A DNA stretch of 64,000 nucleotides from Bowmanella sp. JS7-9 (lineage in GTDB: Bacteria > Pseudomonadota > Gammaproteobacteria > Enterobacterales > Alteromonadaceae): positions 62,001 through 126,000 of the forward strand of contig NZ_JXSY01000003.1 in assembly GCF_004329715.1 (NCBI RefSeq). The letters run 5' to 3'. The translations under genes were made by a program, and so were the position numbers. This document shows, in pieces, positions 34,833-44,211 of the stretch. Position 1 is the first letter of the stretch. Each line of letters begins with the position of its first letter. The notes under the pieces were generated by a model. The model searched no databases. It was given only the letters and a program-made list of their open reading frames with translations, and had not been told where the DNA came from.

Positions 34833-34867
34833 TTTATCCGTTTTACAACATGCGCACAACGGATAAA
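34833..34867 (-). promoter_or_regulatory. Inverted repeat before the DUF1302 cluster (candidate operator)
   Basis: Perfect 8-base arms TTTATCCG (34833–34840) and CGGATAAA (34860–34867) are separated by 19 bases. They lie 38–72 bases upstream of the DUF1302 start, in the only long gap ahead of the cluster. The regulator is unknown. Confidence 0.4.
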
Positions 34868-34965
34868 CGCCAAATAATTAACAAAATCATTACATCATTT
34901 AACGCCGTAAGCAAGAAGAAATCCTACCAGTTGGAAAATAGGAAAATTCCTGCCTTTTAAAGGCT

Positions 34966-35190
34966 TTAAGTGATTTTGAGGAAACTCACAAACTTGTGAT
35001 TATTATCGGTTTGCAACCTGAATCGGCCATGAATGCCGTTGCTGGATATGTAATTACGCAAATAGCGGGTAGCAATTTGAATGCGCCGGCCACGCTCATC
35101 AGTCAGGATCACTGATGGAATGTTGCCGGCGTAAAGACGTTGACAGTCGTAATAACTGACATCGAGACGAAAGAAATACTCGTTATACAT
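34966..35190 (-). CDS. DUF2835 family protein
   Basis: A 74-residue protein with the DUF2835 pattern: a start of YFFRLDVSYYDCQRLYAGN, then VILTDERGRRIQIATRYLRNYI and GIHGRFRLQTDNNHKFVSFLKI. It is a mostly beta, soluble protein of unknown function found beside pepN in many gammaproteobacteria (from memory). It starts 4 bases after the pepN stop, so it is the last gene of that operon. A 13-base palindrome GCCTTTTAAAGGC (34952–34964) adjoins its stop but has only a weak T tract. Confidence 0.88.
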   Translation of the reverse strand: MYNEYFFRLDVSYYDCQRLYAGNIPSVILTDERGRRIQIATRYLRNYISSNGIHGRFRLQTDNNHKFVSFLKIT

Positions 35191-35194
35191 TTAA

Positions 35195-37789
35195 TTAATG
35201 TTGAATATTCAGCGCCTTATGCACCTTTTCGGATAAGTCGACGCTCAGGGTTGGTTGATCGGCCAAACGCATCAGTTCATGCCGCCATTGTAATTGTCTT
35301 TTGTCGTCCAATTTAGTCAAGCTAAGCAATGGGGTAACCAACCTAGCACTTACCTGAGGGTTAATTTTATCAATTTGAATCAATTGCTCGGTCAACCAGC
35401 GAACCCCACTGCCATCTTCGGCATACAACCCGTGCGGGTTATAAAAGCCGAAGGTGCCAACCAATGCCCGCACCCGATTAGGGTTCTTCCAGCTAAACAC
35501 TGCATGATCCTGCAATAAATCAATTCGGCTAAGAATATCTTTACGTTTGGCGCCAGCATGCAGGGCAAACCACTTATCCATGACGGTGGGCGCGTGGTGC
35601 CAGCGCTGTTCAAACTGTTGCATCAACTCATCAAATAAGGTTTCAGACGTATTTTGCGCGGCTTTTAATGCCCCCAGCGTATCCGTCATATTGTTAGCCT
35701 GCTGATATTGCGCCTTACACGCCTCAGCATATTGCTGCGGATTAGCATTCATCATTTGCAGTAAACAATGATTTTTAAGCTTGCGGGCAGCAACCTGTAA
35801 TGGCTCATATTGATAGTCAGTTTGTGGGATAGACTCAAAGCGACGCAGCCAAAGGGGCTCATTAGCACAGGCAAGCAGTGGCTCTAATCCATCGCGCGCA
35901 CGCATTAAGGCATCTACATCGATGCGCTCTTCCAGTTGCATCAGGGTTTCAAAACTCGGCAAGCTGAGCATTTCCGCCAAAAGCGCCAGATCGGTTTCGT
36001 CACTGTTTAGCAATACCCTTTGCGCGTCAATCAGTGACTGTGCGCGGTTTGAGTCCCACTGCCCACTCGACTCGTTAGCACAACGGATCATCGCCTCCTG
36101 ATATAAGCCCTGCATCGCATCTACCCGGCTAAACCCATCATCCGAATACAAGGCAATATGCAGGCGCTGCTGTGCTGTTTGTGAAAAACGGAGTTTGATC
36201 GGCGCGGAGAAATCTCGCAGTACATTAAGCGCAAAAGGCTGTTCACAACTCAAAACATAGGACTGTTGCTTCTGTTCCAGTTCAAGCACCAGGGATTTTC
36301 GGCTATCCAGTAAAACAGGATGGCCCTCTTCGTCTAATGCACTGATCTCGATGGGAATGAGTAATGGACGTTTGCTTGCCTGATCCATAGTCGCAGGCGT
36401 GTGTTGGCTGATATCCAAATAGAGCTTTTTACGCTCTGGGTCGTAACGTTGTTCGATACTGACCTGCGGGGTACCGGATTGACTGTACCACCGTTTAAAC
36501 AGGGTCAGGTCACGATGGTTAGCGTCCGCCATGGCCTGAACAAAGTCATCGCAAGTCACTGCCTGGCCATCGTGACGGGAGAAATACTTATCCATGCCTT
36601 TGCGAAAGCCATCTTTACCCAGCATTTTAAACAGCATGCGAATAACTTCAGCACCTTTATCGTAAACCGTCACCGTGTAGAAGTTGTTCATTTCTATCAC
36701 TTCGTCGGGGCGAATGGGGTGTGCCATAGGGCCGGCATCTTCAGCAAATTGCTGCTCACGGATTACTTTTGCCTGTTGCACGCGACATAGCGCCGGACTG
36801 GACATATCCGCACTGAATTGCTGATCGCGAAAAACGGTGAGGCCCTCTTTAAGGCTCAATTGGAACCAATCACGGCAAGTAACGCGATTGCCCGTCCAGT
36901 TATGGAAGTACTCGTGGGCAATAATGGATTCAATATTAAAATAATCCGTATCGGTGGCTGAATCCGCATCGGCTAACACATATTTCGCATTGAAAACGTT
37001 AAGCCCTTTGTTTTCCATCGCCCCCATATTAAAGAAGTCGACCGCAACGACCATATACACATCAAGATCATACTCAAGGCCATATACATCTTCATCCCAG
37101 CGCATGGCTCGTTGCAGACTTTGTAAGGCAAATTCGGCTTTGTGCAGGTTACCCTCATCCACATAGAACTCTAATTGCACTTCACGGCCAGACGAGGTTG
37201 TATAATTGCCACGCAGCACATCAAATTGCCCGGCGACTAACGCGAACAAATAACAGGGCTTGTTAAATGGATCGTGCCAGACAACATAATGCCTGCCTTC
37301 TTCTAACTCTCCACGCTCAACGCAATTACCATTGCTGAGTAAATTGGGATATCGCGTCTTGTCTGCTTCGATCCGCACGGTATAACTGGCTAATACATCC
37401 GGCCGGTCGGGGAAGTAGGTAATGCGCCGAAACCCCTCGGCCTCACACTGGGTGCAATAACTGCCGCCGGACTGGTATAGCCCCTCCAATGCGGTGTTTT
37501 TCTCAGGATAAAGACGGGTGTGTACAGCGATTTCACAGCGACGGGGTAACTGCCTTAAGGTGAGATGTTGCTCATCAACTGAGTAGTCTTGCCACGGCGT
37601 CCCATCTACCATGATGGCAGCCAATTCCAGATCAGTGCCATCCAGAATCAGCGGGCTGTCGTCGAATTTTTCAACTGATAATGTCGAGCGGACAGTGGTT
37701 ACCTGATCAGCGAGTTCAAAAGTCAGTGAAATTTTTGGAATCGAAAATGCAGGCGGCTGGTAATCCAGCCGCCGTTTAACTTGTATCAT
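35195..37789 (-). CDS. pepN: Aminopeptidase N (M1 metallopeptidase)
   Basis: Removes N-terminal residues from peptides in the cytoplasm (864 aa, as in E. coli PepN, 870). The exopeptidase motif GAMEN is at residues 256–260. The zinc site is His292-Glu293-x-x-His296 (HEYFH) with Glu315 in LKEGLTVFRDQQF. The C-terminal helical domain (about 545–864) is complete. It lies 3 bases after nhaC and 4 bases before the DUF2835 gene, which suggests one operon of NSS transporter, NhaC, PepN and DUF2835. That fits uptake and use of amino acids or peptides with sodium cycling. Confidence 0.96.
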   Translation of the reverse strand: MIQVKRRLDYQPPAFSIPKISLTFELADQVTTVRSTLSVEKFDDSPLILDGTDLELAAIMVDGTPWQDYSVDEQHLTLRQLPRRCEIAVHTRLYPEKNTALEGLYQSGGSYCTQCEAEGFRRITYFPDRPDVLASYTVRIEADKTRYPNLLSNGNCVERGELEEGRHYVVWHDPFNKPCYLFALVAGQFDVLRGNYTTSSGREVQLEFYVDEGNLHKAEFALQSLQRAMRWDEDVYGLEYDLDVYMVVAVDFFNMGAMENKGLNVFNAKYVLADADSATDTDYFNIESIIAHEYFHNWTGNRVTCRDWFQLSLKEGLTVFRDQQFSADMSSPALCRVQQAKVIREQQFAEDAGPMAHPIRPDEVIEMNNFYTVTVYDKGAEVIRMLFKMLGKDGFRKGMDKYFSRHDGQAVTCDDFVQAMADANHRDLTLFKRWYSQSGTPQVSIEQRYDPERKKLYLDISQHTPATMDQASKRPLLIPIEISALDEEGHPVLLDSRKSLVLELEQKQQSYVLSCEQPFALNVLRDFSAPIKLRFSQTAQQRLHIALYSDDGFSRVDAMQGLYQEAMIRCANESSGQWDSNRAQSLIDAQRVLLNSDETDLALLAEMLSLPSFETLMQLEERIDVDALMRARDGLEPLLACANEPLWLRRFESIPQTDYQYEPLQVAARKLKNHCLLQMMNANPQQYAEACKAQYQQANNMTDTLGALKAAQNTSETLFDELMQQFEQRWHHAPTVMDKWFALHAGAKRKDILSRIDLLQDHAVFSWKNPNRVRALVGTFGFYNPHGLYAEDGSGVRWLTEQLIQIDKINPQVSARLVTPLLSLTKLDDKRQLQWRHELMRLADQPTLSVDLSEKVHKALNIQH

Positions 37790-37792
37790 CTT

Positions 37793-39268
37793 TTATGCCT
37801 GTGTATTGGCTTTAGGTTCCATACCCGGTGGCGTTAATCGCAATATTTTTATGCCAAGGTACGCATAAATCACGGCCATAACCGGGCTAATCACGTTAAA
37901 GAACGCATAGAAAATATAGGCAAATGGATCCACTTTTAACACCCCATGCATGTAAGCACCGCAGGTGTTCCAGGGAATCAGTGGCGACGTTAATGTGCCG
38001 CCGTCTTCTAAACTACGTGATAAGTTAAGCTGGTGCAGGTTACGTTTGGCGAATTCATTTTTGTACATGCGTCCAGGCATAACGATAGACATGTACTGGT
38101 CGGCAGTAATCAAGTTCGTGCCTAAACACGTCAAAATCGTGCGCAGTACCATGTCCCCTGCACTTTTCGCTCCTTTTAAAAATGCAGAAACGGCTCGGGT
38201 TAGCAGGCCTACTTTTTCCAGCACCGCACCAAAGGTCAGTGCACACATAATTAACCAAACGGTATTCAGCATGCCAGACATGCCGCCGCCACTGAGCAGG
38301 TCGTCCATATCCGCGTTACCGGTGGTAATTTTCACGCCATCAAATAATGCCGTCCAACTGACCACCACGATATTGCGCCAGCTTTGATCGCTATCGCCAA
38401 GGCGCTGAATAAGGTCTGGCTGAAACACAATCGCCCATACCACACCCAGTAATGCACCTATGCTGACTGCCGGAAACGCAGGTACTTTGCGCACCGCCAT
38501 GGCCAGCAACACAATCAGTGGCACCAGCATCCATAAATTGATATTGAAATTTTCAGCCAGCAAACCCTGCATAGATTGAATTTCAGCGACATTGGTTTCA
38601 CTGGCACCATTCATACCCATAATCAGGAACAGGATTAACGCAATCACAAAGCTGGGAATCGTGGTCCACAGCATGTAGCGGATATGTTCGAACAACTCGG
38701 TACCGGCTACCGCAGGCGCCAGGTTGGTGGTTTCAGACAATGGCGAAATTTTGTCACCGAAGTACGCACCGGATACCACTGCACCGGCGGCAACGGCAGG
38801 ATCCATGCCCATACCACCCGACACACCCATCAACGCCACGCCGACCGTAGCGGCTGTGGTCCAGCTGCTGCCGATACTCATGGCAACAATCGCGCAAATC
38901 AGGCAGGTGGCCATATAAAACACGGAGGGATTGAGCAACTCTAATCCGTAATAGATTAAGGTCGGCACTGTGCCTGCCAATAACCACGAACCAATCAAAG
39001 AGCCTACCGCTAACAGGATCAGGACCGCACCAAGCGAAATCGAAATACCATTAATCATGGCTTCTTCGATTTCTTTCCAGCTAAAGCCGTTTTTGATGCC
39101 GATTAAACCGGTAATCCCGGTCGCAATCAGCAATGCGATCTGATTGGGACCATATGAAGAGTCACTACCAAACAAATAAACTGAAACCGACAGCAGAGCA
39201 ATCAGAATAGCGATGGGAATTAAGGCGTCTGCCAGAGACGGCGTTTTGTGTTGTTGAGTCACGCTCAC
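37793..39268 (-). CDS. nhaC: NhaC family Na+/H+ antiporter
   Basis: A 491-residue inner-membrane antiporter with about 11–12 helices. NhaC-type motifs include MSIGSSWTTAATVGVALMGV, GAVVSGAYFGDKISPLSETT and LIPWNTCGAYMHGVL. It exchanges sodium for protons; some family members exchange organic acids with different cargo. The frame opens with GTG at 39268, but AGAGG sits only a few bases before it; a second GTG at 39262 has the better 8-base spacing. It lies 14 bases downstream of the NSS transporter gene. Confidence 0.9.
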   Translation of the reverse strand: MSVTQQHKTPSLADALIPIAILIALLSVSVYLFGSDSSYGPNQIALLIATGITGLIGIKNGFSWKEIEEAMINGISISLGAVLILLAVGSLIGSWLLAGTVPTLIYYGLELLNPSVFYMATCLICAIVAMSIGSSWTTAATVGVALMGVSGGMGMDPAVAAGAVVSGAYFGDKISPLSETTNLAPAVAGTELFEHIRYMLWTTIPSFVIALILFLIMGMNGASETNVAEIQSMQGLLAENFNINLWMLVPLIVLLAMAVRKVPAFPAVSIGALLGVVWAIVFQPDLIQRLGDSDQSWRNIVVVSWTALFDGVKITTGNADMDDLLSGGGMSGMLNTVWLIMCALTFGAVLEKVGLLTRAVSAFLKGAKSAGDMVLRTILTCLGTNLITADQYMSIVMPGRMYKNEFAKRNLHQLNLSRSLEDGGTLTSPLIPWNTCGAYMHGVLKVDPFAYIFYAFFNVISPVMAVIYAYLGIKILRLTPPGMEPKANTQA

Positions 39269-39282
39269 ATCCTCTTATTGTT

Positions 39283-40620
39283 TTACGCAGCGCTGAGCGA
39301 GCGGTAGAACATCACAATAATGACCACGGGGCACACAAAACGCACATACCACGGCCAGATTTTCCAAAATAAACTGTTTTCAGCATCAGGATTACCTTCC
39401 TTCAGTTCCTGTAATGCCTGATCACGCTTCCACACCCAGCCTGCAAAAATACACAGACATAAGCCCAGCAGCGGTTGGCTGTATTTGGTAGTGGCATTGA
39501 TTACCAGACCAAACAGCGCATTGAAGTTATTAGCGATAACGGTACTGACCAGCATAATGATCGCTGTCATGACCCACACCGTCGCTTTGCGCCCAAACCC
39601 TTTATTTTCGGTCACATAGGCCACCGGGACTTCCAGCATCGATATAGAAGACGTCACGGCAGCAACCACCATCAAGGCAAAGAAAAATATCGCTACAAAG
39701 ATACCGACTGACCCCATGCTATCGAATAGCGCTGGTAGTACGGCAAAGATAAGCTGCGGGCCTGAAATCAGCGTATTGCTGTCGCTGAAAATCTGCACGC
39801 CGTTGTGCGCAGCCACATACATGGCTGGAATAATTAATAAGCCGGCCAGGATCGCGACACCAATATCCACCAGTGCAACTGACGCGCCCAGACTGGTTAT
39901 GCGCTCTTGTTTACTCATGTACGAGCCATACACCAGCATGGTACCAACGCCGAGTGACATAGAGAAAAACGCCTGACCCATGGCATCTATCAGTAAATCC
40001 GGTTTAAACACACGGTCGAAATCAGGTACCAGATAACGCTTGAACCCTTCTGCTGCACCATCCAGTGTGGCGACATAGAAGATTAAAATCAGAATCATCA
40101 CAAACAAGGCTGGCATTAAGCGCACCGACCAACGTTCGATACCCTGACTAACCCCACCGAGAACAATCCCGGCAGTTAGCAGCAAAAACAATCCGCAAAA
40201 CAGCACGTCACGCATGACAGATTGGGTCGTTAACCAACTGGCTATATCCGGCATACCAAGCAATTGTGCAATCGGACTGGCGAAATAGGCAATCATCCAG
40301 CCAGCAACGAGGGCATAAAATGACAGGATAAGAGATACGGTTACCAAGCCCCATACCCCTGTTGCGCGGCCAGCGATACCACCCAGGTTGCCCAAGGCAT
40401 CAACCATATTACTACGGCTGTAGCGGCCAATGAGTAATTCGGCCATTAACACCGGATAGGCCAACACGAACGCGAGGATGATATACATCAGCACAAACGC
40501 AGCGCCGCCATTTTCTGCTACCTGGGTGGGAAATCCCCAGATATTTCCCAGTCCAACGGCGGAACCCGCCGCGGCGAGAATAAATCCGATACGGGAGGAA
40601 AACTGCCCTCTTGCACTCAT
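39283..40620 (-). CDS. Sodium-dependent neurotransmitter symporter (NSS/SNF) family transporter
   Basis: A 445-residue member of the LeuT-like NSS family with about 11–12 helices. The first helix carries the sodium/substrate motif GFILAAAGSAVGLGNIWGFP; ENGGAAFVLMYIILAF and the unwound helix-6 region AFFSMSLGVGTMLVYGSYM follow. These proteins import amino acids or related compounds with sodium. AGGT lies 6 bases upstream of the ATG. Its place in front of nhaC and pepN suggests amino-acid uptake coupled to sodium homeostasis; the substrate is not predictable. Confidence 0.92.
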   Translation of the reverse strand: MSARGQFSSRIGFILAAAGSAVGLGNIWGFPTQVAENGGAAFVLMYIILAFVLAYPVLMAELLIGRYSRSNMVDALGNLGGIAGRATGVWGLVTVSLILSFYALVAGWMIAYFASPIAQLLGMPDIASWLTTQSVMRDVLFCGLFLLLTAGIVLGGVSQGIERWSVRLMPALFVMILILIFYVATLDGAAEGFKRYLVPDFDRVFKPDLLIDAMGQAFFSMSLGVGTMLVYGSYMSKQERITSLGASVALVDIGVAILAGLLIIPAMYVAAHNGVQIFSDSNTLISGPQLIFAVLPALFDSMGSVGIFVAIFFFALMVVAAVTSSISMLEVPVAYVTENKGFGRKATVWVMTAIIMLVSTVIANNFNALFGLVINATTKYSQPLLGLCLCIFAGWVWKRDQALQELKEGNPDAENSLFWKIWPWYVRFVCPVVIIVMFYRSLSAA

Positions 40621-40696
40621 AATTTACCTTCTACTTATTATTATTTATGGGCTTAATCCGGCCTGAAGCTTGCCCTGTGATTATTATTGTCAGACC

Positions 40697-40728
40697 TAAA
40701 AAGATGCCGCTCATTTAGCGGCATCTTT
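40697..40728 (-). terminator. Intrinsic terminator after prc
   Basis: A perfect 12-bp stem AAAGATGCCGCT / AGCGGCATCTTT is followed by five T residues on the minus strand. It lies 33 bases past the prc stop and upstream of the NSS transporter gene. Confidence 0.9.
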
Positions 40729-40760
40729 AATTAACGTGTTTTAGCCGTACTTGCAATCGG

Positions 40761-42797
40761 TTAACGCTGAAATACGTATTTTCCTGTGGAGATAACATCG
40801 AACGTAATGTTTACAGCCTCCTGCTTAAACGGGTCAATGTCATCCAGTGCTTCTGGTGCATCTTCCAACTTAGCGATAGGTTCCAGGCCTAAACGTGCCA
40901 GACGTTCATTAGCGCGCTGTAACGCACGGGCGTTACGCTCATCTTTTTCAGCAATCCGTACACTTTCGACCAATGACAGGGTTTTATCGTCCTTTTCCTT
41001 GCGATAACGGTCGATGTCATCTCGCAAATAGGCGAACTCCGGATTACTGGCGATACGTGTTTCGAAATTTTTCTGCACGGTCAGCGATGAAGCGACAGGG
41101 TCAGCCACAGTGACATAATTCGCACGAGGAATGCTATCCCAAGGTAAGGCATTATCTGCCTGACTCTCTCCCCACTCCCCCGGTTCAATCGCCGATGGGA
41201 ACTTGATATCAGGGATCACACCTTTGTGCTGCGTACTACCGCCATTGATGCGATAAAACTTGGCAATAGTAAACTGTACTGCGCCTAATGGGTTTTCATA
41301 TAAGTCAAACAAGCGACCTAATTGACGATGCTGTTGTACTGTTCCTTTACCAAAGGTGTTTTCGCCGATAATTAAGGCACGGCCATAATCCTGCAGGGCT
41401 GCGGCAAAAATTTCCGACGCAGACGCACTGTAGCGATCCACCAATACGGTCATCGGTCCTTCGTAATAGGTAACACCGTCTACGTCCTGTTTCACTTCTA
41501 ATCGACCGGCCTGATCGCGAATCTGTACCACCGGCCCTTTGTCGATGAATAAGCCCGTAAGCAGTGTGGCTTCATTTAACGAACCACCGCCATTGCCACG
41601 CAGGTCAACGATAATTCCTTTGACGTTCTGCTCTTTTAATTTAGCAATTTCGACTTTTACATCTTCGCTTAAGTTGTTGTAAAAAGAAGGAATTTCGATA
41701 ATCCCAAGCTTTTCACCCTGGTGTGGACCACTGTCCGGCACATAAACTTCAGACTTGGCAGCACGATCTTCCAGTTTGATTTTCTCGCGGGTCAGCGACA
41801 CTTCAACTGGTGCGTTGCTATCTGATAAATGTTTGAGCAGCTGCAACCTGACGGTTGTGCCTTTCGGGCCTTTGATTAAGTCAACCACTTCATCTAAACG
41901 CCAACCCACCACATCGACAAATTCACCATCATCCTGTGCCACACCAACGATTTTGTCTTCCGGCTTAATCTTGTTTGAAAGCTCTGCCGGGCCACCGGGG
42001 ACGATACTGCGTACCACGGTAAAGTCATCTTCGCTGGACAGCACGGCACCAATCCCTTCAAAGGACAGGTTCATTTCCATCTCGAAGCGTTCAGAGCCAC
42101 GTGGTGACAAATAACTGGTATGTGCTTCAATACTGCGCGCGAACGCATTCATTGCCGTTTGAAACACATCTTCACTCTGGGTCTGGCCCAAACGTTTGAT
42201 GGCACGTTGATAGCGCTTGGTCAGTAATTCTTTGATTTCTGGCCAGGCTTTGCCATTGAGTTTGAGGTTCAGCGCGTCATTTTTAACCCGCTGACGCCAT
42301 AATTCATTTAATTCAGCAACCGTGGTTGGCCATGCGGCGTCTTCACGATCATAAGCAAACACATCACCGGCCTTTTCAAAGTCGAATGGTGTGTCCAGCA
42401 AGGTAATCGCATATTCGAAGCGCTCCAGTCGGCGCTGCATGTTGAGTTCGAAAATTTTGTAAGCATGGTCTAACCGGCCCCGTGCCAGCATGTCATCAAA
42501 CTCATCACGGTATTTTTCCAGCGTTTGAATATCACTGGCTAAAAAGAAATGGCGGCTGTAATCCAGTTGTTTGAGGTAACGATCAAAAATTGCCTCAGAC
42601 AACTGGTCATTCAGTTCGATTTCTTTGTAGTGTGCCCGGGTAAATAACGATGACACCCTTTGAGCCGCCGTTGCATGTTGTGCTTCCTGCACCAGGTCCG
42701 GTAATTCGACAGTCGTGTCCGTTGACACACCGGCGAGCACCGTGCCGCTCAGAACAAATAAAGCGCTGGCGACGGACTTGCGGATCAATTGGGTCAT
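40761..42797 (-). CDS. prc: Carboxy-terminal processing protease Prc (Tsp)
   Basis: A periplasmic S41 protease that trims or degrades proteins with nonpolar C-termini (678 aa; E. coli 682). The signal peptide is MTQLIRKSVASALFVLSGTVLA. A helical N-terminal region precedes a PDZ domain (about 235–325), then the catalytic dyad Ser459 in YSASASEIFAAAL and Lys484 in GENTFGKGTVQQ. A C-terminal DUF3340 region follows. It is the last gene of the msrC–proQ–prc group, 14 bases after proQ, as in E. coli, where ProQ and Prc affect osmotic and envelope functions. Confidence 0.96.
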   Translation of the reverse strand: MTQLIRKSVASALFVLSGTVLAGVSTDTTVELPDLVQEAQHATAAQRVSSLFTRAHYKEIELNDQLSEAIFDRYLKQLDYSRHFFLASDIQTLEKYRDEFDDMLARGRLDHAYKIFELNMQRRLERFEYAITLLDTPFDFEKAGDVFAYDREDAAWPTTVAELNELWRQRVKNDALNLKLNGKAWPEIKELLTKRYQRAIKRLGQTQSEDVFQTAMNAFARSIEAHTSYLSPRGSERFEMEMNLSFEGIGAVLSSEDDFTVVRSIVPGGPAELSNKIKPEDKIVGVAQDDGEFVDVVGWRLDEVVDLIKGPKGTTVRLQLLKHLSDSNAPVEVSLTREKIKLEDRAAKSEVYVPDSGPHQGEKLGIIEIPSFYNNLSEDVKVEIAKLKEQNVKGIIVDLRGNGGGSLNEATLLTGLFIDKGPVVQIRDQAGRLEVKQDVDGVTYYEGPMTVLVDRYSASASEIFAAALQDYGRALIIGENTFGKGTVQQHRQLGRLFDLYENPLGAVQFTIAKFYRINGGSTQHKGVIPDIKFPSAIEPGEWGESQADNALPWDSIPRANYVTVADPVASSLTVQKNFETRIASNPEFAYLRDDIDRYRKEKDDKTLSLVESVRIAEKDERNARALQRANERLARLGLEPIAKLEDAPEALDDIDPFKQEAVNITFDVISTGKYVFQR

Positions 42798-42811
42798 AGC
42801 GTTACCTCTGG

Positions 42812-43444
42812 TTATCTGGCCAAACGCAAATTACTGGCCGGAACTTTAACTTGCATACCGGTATCCAGCTGTACCTGAATACCATCTTTGCCAACCTCAA
42901 CTATAGTCGCTGGCATCGGCGCTTTACCGACTTTTACCGTGACTTTAGTGCCGGCTACCATGTCGGTATCCTGCAACTTCTGTGGTGGTGGGCCTTTTTT
43001 AATAGGCTTGCGGTTAGCCGGTTTGGTTCCCTTCGCGTCCGATTTTGGCTGAAATTTTTTCTTTGCGGGCTTCTTATCAGCTGAATTTGTCGCTGATTCG
43101 GCGCGTTTTGCAGCAATACGCTCTTTGCTTTCTTTCAGTTGCTGCTCAGCATGTTCAGCGTGTTGCTGTTCAATCACGTCGCCAGCCTGGCCATCCAGAT
43201 CAACCCGATGCGCGCCAGTTTTGACTGACTCCAGATAACGCCAGCTATTGGTGTAGTGACGAAGAGAACTGCGTAACAAGGTTTTGCTCACGCGTTCGTC
43301 ATTGTCGAGACGCTCTGCCAGATCCTGAAAAATACCTATTTTCAGTGGCTTAGCTTCACCTTTTACTGAAAAACATGCTGGGAAGGTTTCGGCAAGAAAT
43401 GCGATCACTTCTTTGCTATTACTAAACTTTTGTGGATTATCCAT
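42812..43444 (-). CDS. proQ: RNA chaperone ProQ
   Basis: A 210-residue FinO/ProQ-family RNA-binding protein. The N-terminal FinO-like domain (about 1–120) contains SKEVIAFLAETFPACFSVKG, KIGIFQDLAERL and RHYTNSWRYLESVKTGAHRVDLDG. A Lys/Pro/Ala-rich linker (about 120–160) leads to the C-terminal Tudor-like domain with GTKVTVKVG and KDGIQVQLDTGMQVKVPAS. ProQ stabilises and matches small RNAs with mRNAs, which is relevant to the candidate small RNA about 2.8 kb away. It lies 9 bases after the acidic protein gene and 14 bases before prc. Confidence 0.95.
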   Translation of the reverse strand: MDNPQKFSNSKEVIAFLAETFPACFSVKGEAKPLKIGIFQDLAERLDNDERVSKTLLRSSLRHYTNSWRYLESVKTGAHRVDLDGQAGDVIEQQHAEHAEQQLKESKERIAAKRAESATNSADKKPAKKKFQPKSDAKGTKPANRKPIKKGPPPQKLQDTDMVAGTKVTVKVGKAPMPATIVEVGKDGIQVQLDTGMQVKVPASNLRLAR

Positions 43445-43453
43445 TTACTATCG

Positions 43454-43753
43454 CTACTGTATGATGTGTTCATCAGTGGAATCGTCATCTTCCCAAGTTG
43501 CCAGCAATTGGTCAACCCAGTCAAATAGCTCATCCACCTCGATTTCGTTGAATTGTGGCTCCTGGCTCCAATATTCCCAAACATGTTGGAACAATCTCGC
43601 CAGCGCCTCGGTATCTATGTCGTCATCAACACGACTGTACAGGTAATGGAGCATGTCATTAAACTGCTCACTAACATCCTGCGCTTCCTCTTCGAACTGT
43701 TCAAAATCTTCCGCAGTGGATAGCACTACATGAATATCAAACAATTCTTTCAT
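43454..43753 (-). CDS. Small very acidic protein of unknown function
   Basis: A 99-residue soluble protein packed with Asp and Glu (for example FEQFEEEAQDVSEQFND and TWEDDDSTDEHIIQ) and conserved-looking Trp residues in VWEYWSQEP. I do not recognise a family. Its start overlaps the msrC stop as ATGA and it ends 9 bases before proQ, so it is embedded in the msrC–proQ–prc operon. E. coli has no gene at this point between msrC and proQ. The acidity could suit binding to a basic partner, but that is speculation. Confidence 0.75.
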   Translation of the reverse strand: MKELFDIHVVLSTAEDFEQFEEEAQDVSEQFNDMLHYLYSRVDDDIDTEALARLFQHVWEYWSQEPQFNEIEVDELFDWVDQLLATWEDDDSTDEHIIQ

Positions 43754-44211
43754 GCCAGACTCGCTTCCAAAATTGCTACCAGCGTCTGCAACCCTTCGGC
43801 ATCTTCCTGATCAAAACGTGAATATACCGGGCTATCAATGTCTAACACAGCCACCACCTCACCATTTTGATGGACAGGGATAACGATTTCCGAATTAGAT
43901 GCCGCATCGCAGGCGATATGGCCATCAAATTCGTGCACGTTTTCAACCAGTTGCAACGTGTCTTGCGCTACCGCTGTGCCGCATACGCCTTTGCCTACCG
44001 CAATGCGCACACAGGCCGGTTTACCCTGAAACGGCCCCAATACCAATTCGCCATCGCGCATAATATAGAAGCCTGCCCAATTGATTTGCGGCAAGCTCAT
44101 CCACAATAACGCACTGATATTAGCCATATTGGCAATCATATCCGTCTCGCCGCTGAGCAAAGCGTCTGCCTGTGCATTCAATGAGACGTAAGTTTGTGCT
44201 TTATCAGTCAT
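43750..44211 (-). CDS. msrC: Free methionine-(R)-sulfoxide reductase (GAF domain)
   Basis: Reduces free methionine-R-sulfoxide (153 aa GAF-domain enzyme). Three cysteines C67, C77 and C101 keep the exact spacing of E. coli fRMsr Cys84, Cys94 and Cys118, in GKPACVRIAVGKGVCGTAVA and GHIACDAASNSEIVIPV. The ATG at 44211 overlaps the lipoprotein gene end by 8 bases; a much longer frame upstream gives an unrelated 50-residue extension and is rejected. Downstream it is coupled to the acidic protein by an ATGA overlap. Confidence 0.92.
   Translation of the reverse strand: MTDKAQTYVSLNAQADALLSGETDMIANMANISALLWMSLPQINWAGFYIMRDGELVLGPFQGKPACVRIAVGKGVCGTAVAQDTLQLVENVHEFDGHIACDAASNSEIVIPVHQNGEVVAVLDIDSPVYSRFDQEDAEGLQTLVAILEASLA

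Noticed and set aside
34952-34964. A terminator after the DUF2835 gene
   Set aside because: GCCTTTTAAAGGC is a perfect palindrome, but the stem is A/T-rich with no loop and only a weak T tract follows on the minus strand.
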